Source: Deltaproteobacteria bacterium
Lineage (GTDB): Bacteria; Myxococcota; Myxococcia; SLRQ01
Reading direction: 5' to 3'
Length of the DNA: 13,004 nt
NCBI GenBank assembly: GCA_007128675.1
Contig: SKWY01000412.1
Span: forward strand, 1-13,004
The stretch's first letter is position 1. Every line of letters starts with the position of its first letter. Positions 7,204 to 12,032 of the stretch are shown piece after piece. The notes below the pieces were generated by a model. The model had not been told where the DNA came from and searched no databases. It saw nothing but the letters and a program-made list of their open reading frames with translations. The translations under genes and the position numbers were made by a program.

Positions 7204-8316
7204 CTAGGCCTCGTCGAGAGGTATGGCGACCTTGAAAGTAGTGGGCGCTTCGCTCTCACTCTCCAACCAGACCTCGCCTCCGTGAGCCTCGATGAGCCCC
7301 TTGGTGACGAACAGCCCCAGGCCCAGACCCTCGGCGGCCGAGGTCCGGGACAATCTTAGCTTGTGGAAACGCTCGAAGACGCGGGAGCGCTCCTCGGCCG
7401 GGATCCGGGGGCCTTCGTTGGAGACCGCGACGATGGCTCTGTCTTTCTCTCTCTGGATCGAGATGTCTATGGGCGTTTCCCGATGGCCGTGTGTCACCGC
7501 GTTCTTGATGATGTTGACGAGAGCCTGTTCGAAACGCTCCGGATCGACCGAGACCCGGAGCGATTCGTCTTCGCGCTGGAGGCGGACAGGCCTGCTCTCG
7601 GGAACGTTGCTCGATTCGATCGCGGCGTCGACCATGGAGGAGAGGTCGACGGCCTCCTTGTGCAGAAGAACCCTCCCCGACTCGATACGTGTTGCGTCGG
7701 ACAGGTTCTGGATCATTTCGTCGAGCCGAGTCCCGGCCCTCTGGATGCGTTCGAGCAGACTTTGTGCCTCTTCGGCTCCCGCGAGTGCGGGATCGCTCAT
7801 CAGAAGGCGTACGGCGAGGTCTATGGTGACTACGGGGCCGCGAAGATCATGAGAGATGATAGAGCGCCACTGCTCCCTCGAGCGCAAAAGCTCCTCCTCG
7901 GCGCCAATATCTCGATAGAAGCATATCGCGCCGATAAGCCTGCCTCCCTCGCTCGTCAATGGAAAGGCTTCGGCGGATACCGGCAGGAGCTGGCCGGCCG
8001 CTGTCTTCAGCTTCAGCCGCTCCGCCTTTTCTGGGCGCCTCTTTGAGAGCGCCAGGGCAACAGGGTCTCTATCCGCTGGCGCAGGCTCGTCGCTTCGCTC
8101 GAAAGGGGTAAGGTCCAAGGATGCGTGCTCTGTCCCAGGGCCTGCTCTTTCGCCCCCCAAGCGGTGCACAAGCGCTTTGCTCGCAAGGATTGGACGGCAG
8201 TGCTCGTCGACGATGACCACGTAATCGGGTGTATGCTCGATTAGCGCGTCCAAAAAGAGCCGGATCTGGTCTGCCGAAAGGCCACTTACGCCGCCGCCAG
8301 TGATGTCGTTCACCAT
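7204..8316 (-). CDS. Cytoplasmic PAS-domain sensor histidine kinase
   Basis: A 370-residue protein without membrane segments. Residues about 17-140 form a PAS-like sensor domain: an opening IEHTPDYVVIVDEHCRPILASKA and an ending GGRLIGAICFYRDIGAEEEL, where PAS folds join the kinase by a helix. The phospho-acceptor H box is SIISHDLRGP with His156. The ATPase domain has the N box VNIIKNAVTHG (Asn272), the G1 box SNEGPRIP, the F box FERFHKL and the G2 box GLGLGLF. In G1 the usual Asp is Asn300, as in some functional kinases. It would sense an internal ligand or redox state and phosphorylate a response regulator, but none is encoded in the window, so the kinase is orphan here. The ATG at 8316 has AAGG directly against it, and GTG at the next codon is an alternative start. 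The gene is divergent from ubiE and leads the operon with yhbY. Confidence 0.9.
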   Translation of the reverse strand: MVNDITGGGVSGLSADQIRLFLDALIEHTPDYVVIVDEHCRPILASKALVHRLGGERAGPGTEHASLDLTPFERSDEPAPADRDPVALALSKRRPEKAERLKLKTAAGQLLPVSAEAFPLTSEGGRLIGAICFYRDIGAEEELLRSREQWRSIISHDLRGPVVTIDLAVRLLMSDPALAGAEEAQSLLERIQRAGTRLDEMIQNLSDATRIESGRVLLHKEAVDLSSMVDAAIESSNVPESRPVRLQREDESLRVSVDPERFEQALVNIIKNAVTHGHRETPIDISIQREKDRAIVAVSNEGPRIPAEERSRVFERFHKLRLSRTSAAEGLGLGLFVTKGLIEAHGGEVWLESESEAPTTFKVAIPLDEA

Positions 8317-8416
8317 CCTTGGACGTTATTGCGGCAATGTGAAGGGAGCAATAGACCAGAGCCCGGCGGGAGGAGGCTTCTTGTCCGGCGAGCCGGTCCG
8401 GAGTAAAGGGCAAACG
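8317..8416. promoter_or_regulatory. Divergent promoter region between the histidine kinase and ubiE
   Basis: These 100 bp separate two divergent genes and must hold the promoter for ubiE, and most likely one for the kinase operon. I could not define convincing -35/-10 hexamers. An 11-bp odd palindrome, ATTGCGGCAAT, is at 8328-8338, just upstream of the kinase start. A short GC hairpin, CCGGC (8385-8389) / GCCGG (8392-8396), lies in the ubiE leader. Confidence 0.45.
8405..8410 (+). promoter_or_regulatory. Ribosome binding site of ubiE
   Basis: AAAGGG ends 6 nt before the ATG at 8417. This supports that start over an in-frame upstream start near 8300, which would add 39 residues unlike the family and overlap the divergent kinase gene. 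Confidence 0.55.
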
Positions 8417-9160
8417 ATGATGCCCGGGGAAGGATCCACGGAAGAGAGCAGCGGGGACTATGCGCAGGGAGGCCGGCCGGGCTCCCCGGACATGTTCGAC
8501 GGAATCGTCGAAGGCTACGACTTCTTGAACCGTATCCTATCTCTGGGCATGGATCAGCGTTGGAGACGCTCGACCGTGCAGACCCTGGATTTGGCTCCCA
8601 ACGCTCGGGTGCTGGATCTTGCTACCGGCACGGGGGATCTCGCCCTCGCGCTTTCGAACCGTCATGGGGCCAGGACGGTGGTTGGGCTCGATCCGTCTCC
8701 ATCGATGCTCGCTTCGGCAAGAAGAAAGCAAGAGAAGGCAAAGGCAAGAATTCTTCTGATCAGGGGTGATGCGCATATGCTCCCCTTCAGCGATGGAAGC
8801 TTCGATGCCGTCACCGTGGCCTTTGGGGTGCGTAACTTTTCCCAAAGGGCGCTCGCCCTCCACGAGATAAGGCGTGTCCTCGAACCTGGCGGCAGGCTCG
8901 TGGTTCTGGAGCTTTCCCCTCCCCCGAAGGGGCTTTCTGGTCTGCTCACGAGGCTCTGGGTGCGCTCGGCGGTTCCCTTTATCGGTGCTCGTTTCTCGAG
9001 TGGTGTCGCCTATCGTTACCTCGAGCAATCGGTCTGCGCGTTTCCTCGGCCCGCCGAGTTCGCAGAGGAGCTAGAGAGCACCGGCCTCACGGTCTTGGAG
9101 ATACGTCAGCTTACCTTTGGGGCTTGCTGCCTATTCGTAGCCGAGCGTTCGCTAGGCTGA
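8417..9160 (+). CDS. ubiE: Demethylmenaquinone / 2-polyprenyl-benzoquinol C-methyltransferase UbiE/MenG
   Basis: A 247-residue class I S-adenosylmethionine-dependent methyltransferase, close to the E. coli UbiE length of 251. UbiE-specific sequence is present: FDGIVEGYDFLNRILSLGMDQRW near residue 27, SAM motif I VLDLATGTGDLA (65-76), the acidic strand end VVGLDPS, PFSDGSFDAVTVAFGVRN (the UbiE FG-R-N signature), VLEPGGRLVVLE, and the late YRYLEQSV followed by LTFGACCLFVA, corresponding to YRYLAESI and LTGG-VALH in E. coli. The enzyme adds the ring methyl group in the last step of menaquinone synthesis and/or a late step of ubiquinone synthesis, at the inner membrane. Which quinone is used here cannot be told from this window, so menG is equally possible. 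Two ATGs sit at 8417 and 8420; the first is used. The gene heads a plus-strand run that continues with the HPF-like gene. Confidence 0.95.
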   Translation: MMPGEGSTEESSGDYAQGGRPGSPDMFDGIVEGYDFLNRILSLGMDQRWRRSTVQTLDLAPNARVLDLATGTGDLALALSNRHGARTVVGLDPSPSMLASARRKQEKAKARILLIRGDAHMLPFSDGSFDAVTVAFGVRNFSQRALALHEIRRVLEPGGRLVVLELSPPPKGLSGLLTRLWVRSAVPFIGARFSSGVAYRYLEQSVCAFPRPAEFAEELESTGLTVLEIRQLTFGACCLFVAERSLG

Positions 9161-9167
9161 AAGCCTA
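9153..9167 (+). terminator. Hairpin overlapping the ubiE stop codon
   Basis: TAGGCT (9153-9158), loop GAA, AGCCTA (9162-9167) form a perfect 6-bp stem that includes the TGA stop at 9158-9160. No T run follows, so it may be a weak or factor-dependent terminator, or an mRNA end-protecting hairpin. Confidence 0.3.
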
Positions 9168-9214
9168 CGTCGGGGCTCCTAGCGGGGGTCTCAGGCCCCA
9201 ATGTCGTCGGGTAC

Positions 9215-9239
9215 CCGGTTGGCGGGGGGCGTCAACCGG
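9215..9239 (+). promoter_or_regulatory. Stem-loop with a poly-G loop in the leader of the HPF-like gene
   Basis: CCGGTTG (9215-9221) pairs perfectly with CAACCGG (9233-9239). The stem can be extended by a G-U and a C-G pair, leaving a loop of mostly G (9224-9230). A C run at 9274-9278 could pair with that loop, and a second small stem, TGAGA (9251-9255) / TCTCA (9264-9268), lies between them. The whole is in the 158-nt gap before the HPF-like start. No known riboswitch is recognised; a regulatory role is inference. Confidence 0.3.
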
Positions 9240-9306
9240 CGAGATTCGGATGAGAAGCGGAAGTCTCACCCTGCCCCCGCACGCGCGGCATGCACAGATT
9301 ACGATT

Positions 9307-9311
9307 GGAGG
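9307..9311 (+). promoter_or_regulatory. Strong Shine-Dalgarno fixing the HPF-like start
   Basis: GGAGG sits 7 nt before the ATG at 9319. This is the best ribosome binding site in the window and rules out the longer in-frame reading that begins within the end of ubiE near 9124. Confidence 0.8.
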
Positions 9312-9318
9312 ACGGCAC

Positions 9319-9729
9319 ATGAACCTTGTCATCGATACCGGCTCGTACAAGCCAAGCGAGGTGATTCGCCAAAGGATCATCGAGCACGCCCGGCATCTCG
9401 CGCAGCAAGCCGACGACATCGAGGAATGCCGCGTCCAGATTCAGCCGCTTGGCAGAAGTCCCTCTCATCCCGAAAGCTTCATAGCCCGCCTGGATATTGT
9501 GACCTCCGATGGTCGCATGGTGATAGGCGATCACGCGGGTTGGCCCTCTTCGGACAAGCCCGGCGGCGCGGTCGACCTATCCTTCCGGAGAGCTTTCGAG
9601 GTAGTGCGCCAGCATGCCCGTCATCGCCGTGGCCAGGTTCGTGAGCACAGAACTCCCGAACACGGGCAGACCCGCGCTCGCGTGGGGGTAGACTCCACTG
9701 GTTCCACTCCTACTCTCCGGCAGGATTAG
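9319..9729 (+). CDS. HPF/RaiA-like ribosome-associated protein
   Basis: A 136-residue protein. The pattern fits the ribosome hibernation/sigma-54-modulation fold (HPF/RaiA): the opening strand MNLVIDTGSYKPSEVIRQRI, a helix containing HARHLAQQADDIEECRVQI, a second strand pair ESFIARLDIVTSDGRMVIGD, and a second helix AVDLSFRRAFEVVRQHARHRRGQ, with the family's beta-alpha-beta-beta-beta-alpha order. About 100 residues make up the domain. The remaining tail (about 105-136) is Arg/His/Thr-rich and looks disordered. Family members bind the 30S decoding region and silence or dimerise ribosomes in stationary phase. This one is divergent and short, so a role in ribosome binding is probable but not proven. 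The start is fixed by GGAGG 7 nt upstream. It follows ubiE after a 158-nt structured gap. Confidence 0.6.
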   Translation: MNLVIDTGSYKPSEVIRQRIIEHARHLAQQADDIEECRVQIQPLGRSPSHPESFIARLDIVTSDGRMVIGDHAGWPSSDKPGGAVDLSFRRAFEVVRQHARHRRGQVREHRTPEHGQTRARVGVDSTGSTPTLRQD

Positions 9730-10146
9730 GATTCGTCTCGACAGCTGTAGTCGCAGGCGTCCGGCTGACGCTGTCTTGCCGGAGGGGCAATCGGTTTGGC
9801 GACCGGTGATCACCGATGTGGGCGGCTCTGTGCCCATCGAGCCTCGAGCGAGGGCCTTTGGGGTAACGATTCTCGAGGAGTCCCGGCCTCGGCCTTGAGA
9901 GTCCCCCTCGTCCCGTTACCGTGGGATATGCCGAATTCGCTTCGAGCTGGGGACCCACGTGTCATGGGGAGGTCACAGTGCGATTGCCCCTTACTTGCCG
10001 AGCCGGTGAAAGGTGTTGTAAACGGGCAGAGTGAGAGAGGTCTGCGCGCATCGTTTTAGATTGTCGCGATAGGCTTTGCGGGCGATACGAACCTTGGATT
10101 TGCGGGAAAGAGAAGTCTTACCCCCTGCGAGGCGAGCGGATAGCCG
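9730..10146. other. Gene-free stretch with several inverted repeats, upstream of the ECF sigma operon
   Basis: No frame on either strand in these 417 bp gives a believable protein. The stretch holds stacked inverted repeats. TCCGGC (9760-9765) / GCCGGA (9778-9783) comes just after the HPF-like stop and may serve as its terminator. A 12-bp palindrome, CGGTGATCACCG, lies at 9804-9815. A nested structure at 9862-9920 follows, and then CGTGGG (9920-9925) / CCCACG (9954-9959). The last 150 bp are less structured and should carry the sigma-factor promoter, but no confident hexamers were found. Confidence 0.5.
9862..9920 (+). other. Nested stem-loop structure, possible structured RNA
   Basis: The outer stem is GGTAACG (9862-9868) with CGTTACC (9914-9920). 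Inside it, TCTCGAGG (9871-9878) pairs with CCTTGAGA (9893-9900) through eight pairs including one G-U, and CCG (9883-9885) pairs with CGG (9890-9892) at the tip. The structure is read directly from the sequence. Whether it is transcribed is unknown. Confidence 0.25.
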
Positions 10147-10794
10147 GTGGAAACTGACGAAAGAGCACTCGTTACCCGAGCCCGTGAAGGTGACCACCGG
10201 GCCTTCGAGGCGCTGGTGCGTCAGTATCAGCGCCGCGTATTCAGAGTAGCGATGGGAATGCTGCGCAACGAGGATGACGCCCTCGAGATCGCGCAGGAGG
10301 CCTTCGTCAAGGCACATCGAAACCTAGAGCGCTTCAAGGGAGACTCCTCCTTCTATACCTGGATGCACAGAATCACCTCCAACCTGTGCATCGACTTCTT
10401 GCGCCGCCGTCGAGGCGAGTCGGTGGAGTACGACGACGGCATTTTGAGGGACTGTCCCGAGGGAGACGTGGCCGACGTCGCTCCCACCCACCCCGTCGCC
10501 CCCGTCCAGGCCGTGCTGGATAGGGAGCTTGGCGACAAGCTCGGCGAGGCGCTCGGAGCCCTCTCCGATGCGCACAGGCAGATCCTCGTCCTGAGGGAGG
10601 TAGAGGGGCTCTCCTACGAGGAGATCGCGGAGGTGCTCGGCATCAAGAAAGGGACCGTAATGAGTCGCCTTTTTCACGCCCGCAAGAACATGCAGGCGCG
10701 GCTGTGCTCCTATCTTTCCGAAAAGGAGCTGGCGGAGCTGACGGGAGAGAGCGAGCTGGAGGCGTCCTTGCCCGGCAGCAAGCTAAGTGGCTGA
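10147..10794 (+). CDS. ECF-type (RpoE-like) sigma-70 family RNA polymerase sigma factor
   Basis: A 215-residue protein starting at GTG 10147, preceded by GCGGA at 10136-10140. Region 2 covers about 22-90: EALVRQYQRRVFRVAMGML, then NEDDALEIAQEAFVKAHRNL for core binding, and FKGDSSFYTWMHRITSNLCIDFLRRR for -10 recognition. After an acidic/proline linker (about 95-125), region 4 covers about 133-186, with LSDAHRQILVLREVEGLSYEEIAEVLGIKKGTVMSRLFHARK carrying the helix-turn-helix for the -35 element. Regions 1.1 and 3 are absent, as expected for an ECF factor. The tail after about 190 is a short charged extension. It would direct RNA polymerase to envelope-stress or similar promoters, and it is probably held inactive by the membrane anti-sigma factor encoded 211 nt downstream. 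Confidence 0.95.
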   Translation: METDERALVTRAREGDHRAFEALVRQYQRRVFRVAMGMLRNEDDALEIAQEAFVKAHRNLERFKGDSSFYTWMHRITSNLCIDFLRRRRGESVEYDDGILRDCPEGDVADVAPTHPVAPVQAVLDRELGDKLGEALGALSDAHRQILVLREVEGLSYEEIAEVLGIKKGTVMSRLFHARKNMQARLCSYLSEKELAELTGESELEASLPGSKLSG

Positions 10795-10795
10795 A

Positions 10796-10897
10796 ATGAA
10801 ACGAATTTTGAAATATCCAAAGAAGGGAGAGCCTGGCTCGAAGGACGACGTGGTCGTCGTATCGGTCCGATCTTATTGGGGGAAGAGGGTAAGGTAG
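10796..10897 (+). CDS. Doubtful 33-residue ORF directly after the sigma factor
   Basis: ATG at 10796 lies one base after the sigma-factor stop, and the frame ends at TAG 10895-10897. The product would begin MKRILKYPKKGEPGSK and end in RSYWGKRVR: short and basic, with no signal peptide or membrane segment. There is no clear Shine-Dalgarno, though translation could re-initiate after the sigma stop. It is listed because it fills a gap that is unusual between a sigma gene and its anti-sigma gene; it may well be non-coding. Confidence 0.15.
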   Translation: MKRILKYPKKGEPGSKDDVVVVSVRSYWGKRVR

Positions 10898-10904
10898 AGT
10901 CGGG

Positions 10905-11009
10905 ATGGTACTGGTTGATCCCTCCAGCATTGAAGATCCAGGGCGCGATATCCGTCACATGACTGGAAAGAGTCGAGGAGGCTGTTTTTCGCCCCGGCGG
11001 GAGCGATGA
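10905..11009 (+). CDS. Doubtful 34-residue ORF overlapping the anti-sigma start
   Basis: ATG at 10905 opens a frame ending at TGA 11007-11009, which overlaps the anti-sigma ATG at 11006 as ATGA. The product starts MVLVDPSSIEDPGRDIRH and ends basic, without recognisable motifs. The ribosome binding site is weak. The overlap could make it a leader peptide that couples translation to the anti-sigma gene, but chance is a fair explanation. Confidence 0.17.
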   Translation: MVLVDPSSIEDPGRDIRHMTGKSRGGCFSPRRER

Positions 11010-11557
11010 GAATGTCAGAGCAACGAAAGACGGAACTGGAGCTGTCGGCTTGGCTCGATGGAGAGCTCGATGGCGAGAAGGCAAGAGAGATCGAGGCCTT
11101 GCTCGCAAGGAGCCCGGAGCTTTCCGAGGAGGTCCGGTTGATGAGGGCCTCTGGGGCTCTCTTGCGGCAAGAGGTCGATGCCGCCGAGAGAGGGCTCGAC
11201 ATGTCGGACTTCTCGAGCCGTGTCATGGCTTCCATAGACTCCGCCCCCTCGCAAGAGATGAGCAAGAAAGGGGAGGCGGTCTCTTCCGGCGGCCTTCTCG
11301 GCAAGATACGTCGTGGGCTCGCCGATCTCTTGGCTGTCCATAGACCTGCTGTCGCGGCGGCCGCTACCATGCTCCTGGTCCTTGGGGGCAGCTCTTTCTA
11401 CTTCCTTTTCTCCAATCAACCGGAGATAGACCCAGCAAGCCCGCTCCTCGTCCGCGGCGGGTCTACGGTCATAGAGGACTTGAGCTTCGGTGATGCAAGC
11501 GCCGTAGTCTATCGAACGGAGGCCGATGTGACGGTGATTTGGGTCACCGAGGACTAA
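11006..11557 (+). CDS. Membrane-anchored anti-sigma factor
   Basis: A 183-residue single-pass membrane protein. The N-terminal 50 residues have the anti-sigma pattern ELSAWLDGELDGEKAREIEALL followed by SPELSEEVRLMR, the helical part that clamps ECF sigma factors. The HxxxCxxC zinc motif of ZAS-type anti-sigma factors is absent, since there is no Cys in the region. A transmembrane helix lies at about 113-135 (HRPAVAAAATMLLVLGGSS onwards). The outer part ends with the compact motif VIEDLSFGDASAVVYRT and DVTVIWVTED. The expected topology is sigma-binding domain in the cytoplasm and a short domain in the periplasm. Release of the sigma factor would need proteolysis or another signal; no protease is encoded nearby. 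GGAG ending 2 nt before the first ATG (11006) is better spaced for the second Met at 11012, so the true start may be two codons later. Confidence 0.85.
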   Translation: MRMSEQRKTELELSAWLDGELDGEKAREIEALLARSPELSEEVRLMRASGALLRQEVDAAERGLDMSDFSSRVMASIDSAPSQEMSKKGEAVSSGGLLGKIRRGLADLLAVHRPAVAAAATMLLVLGGSSFYFLFSNQPEIDPASPLLVRGGSTVIEDLSFGDASAVVYRTEADVTVIWVTED

Positions 11558-11567
11558 ACCACCCAAT

Positions 11568-11571
11568 AGGA
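11568..11571 (+). promoter_or_regulatory. Ribosome binding site of the small exported protein
   Basis: AGGA lies 8 nt before the ATG at 11580 in the 22-nt gap after the anti-sigma stop. This supports independent initiation within one operon. Confidence 0.5.
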
Positions 11572-11579
11572 ATCCACTC

Positions 11580-12032
11580 ATGACGCGACTTTTGACACTC
11601 GCCCTCATAGGCGCTCTCTTCGTCTTCATCACGCCGCAACTCGTTTTGGCGGATGCGAAGGAGCCCGAGAAGGTCGAGGTGCGGGTTCACATCATCCATG
11701 CCTCCAACGAGGGTACGAAGGTCGATGCCAGTCTCGAGGATCTGCGCCGTCAGCTCGATGCCTTCAGCTTCTCTTCCTTTCGGCTTCTAGGCATGGAGTC
11801 GCTCACTTTGGCTTTTGGAGAGCAAGGGAGCATATCTCTGCCTGGCGAAAGGGAGCTGACGGTGCTTCCGCGGGATCGCGACGCAAAGCGGAGGCTTCGG
11901 CTCCGGCTCACGATCGGGGACATCATCGATACGTCCTACACGATTGCCGAGGGGGCCAGCCTCATCATTGGCGGGCCCCGCCATGAGGGTGGTCATCTCA
12001 TTCTGGCCGTGACCCACATCGCGGCGCCGTGA
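11580..12032 (+). CDS. Small exported protein of unknown family in the sigma/anti-sigma operon
   Basis: A 150-residue protein. Residues 1-24 are a clear signal peptide (MTRLLTLALIGALFVF, then a cleavage site LVLA before DAKEP). The mature 126 residues contain no Cys and look beta-rich: KVEVRVHIIHASNEG, a short amphipathic helix LEDLRRQLDAF, strands around FRLLGMESLTLAF, SISLPGERELTVLPRD, RRLRLRLTIGDI, and a GASLIIGGP turn leading to GGHLILAVTHIA. I do not recognise the family. The absence of a lipobox suggests a soluble periplasmic or outer-membrane-associated protein. It starts 22 nt after the anti-sigma stop and its own stop overlaps the start of the next gene, so it is embedded in the sigma-factor operon. 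It could be a signal-sensing partner of the anti-sigma factor or part of the system's output; both are inference. Confidence 0.75.
   Translation: MTRLLTLALIGALFVFITPQLVLADAKEPEKVEVRVHIIHASNEGTKVDASLEDLRRQLDAFSFSSFRLLGMESLTLAFGEQGSISLPGERELTVLPRDRDAKRRLRLRLTIGDIIDTSYTIAEGASLIIGGPRHEGGHLILAVTHIAAP

Noticed and set aside
7363..8046. Plus-strand 227-codon ORF opposite the histidine kinase.
   Set aside because: It is antisense to all the kinase boxes and has no domain of its own.
8328..8338. Palindrome ATTGCGGCAAT near the kinase start, as a regulator site.
   Set aside because: Palindromes with 5-bp arms are common by chance in 13 kb and no second copy was found. It is kept only as a note in the promoter-region entry.
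8300..8416. N-terminal extension of ubiE from an ATG at 8300.
   Set aside because: It would overlap the divergent kinase start, adds sequence unlike UbiE, and the ATG at 8417 has a suitable ribosome binding site.
9124..9318. Longer reading of the HPF-like gene from within the end of ubiE.
   Set aside because: GGAGG 7 nt before the ATG at 9319 and the family's N-terminal strand both fix the start there; the extra residues look non-coding.
9804..9815. Perfect 12-bp palindrome CGGTGATCACCG.
   Set aside because: About three such palindromes are expected by chance in the window, and no gene start lies close by.
10089..10120. ECF-type autoregulatory promoter GAACCTT ... GTCTTA before the sigma gene.
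   Set aside because: The spacer is 19 nt, longer than the usual 15-17 for ECF promoters, and both elements deviate from consensus.
9991..10317. Minus-strand ORF whose end is basic and ribosomal-protein-like (SRKSKVRIARKAYRDNLK).
   Set aside because: Most of the frame is antisense to the sigma factor, there is no start codon in the non-overlapping part, and the basic tail matches no ribosomal protein I recall.
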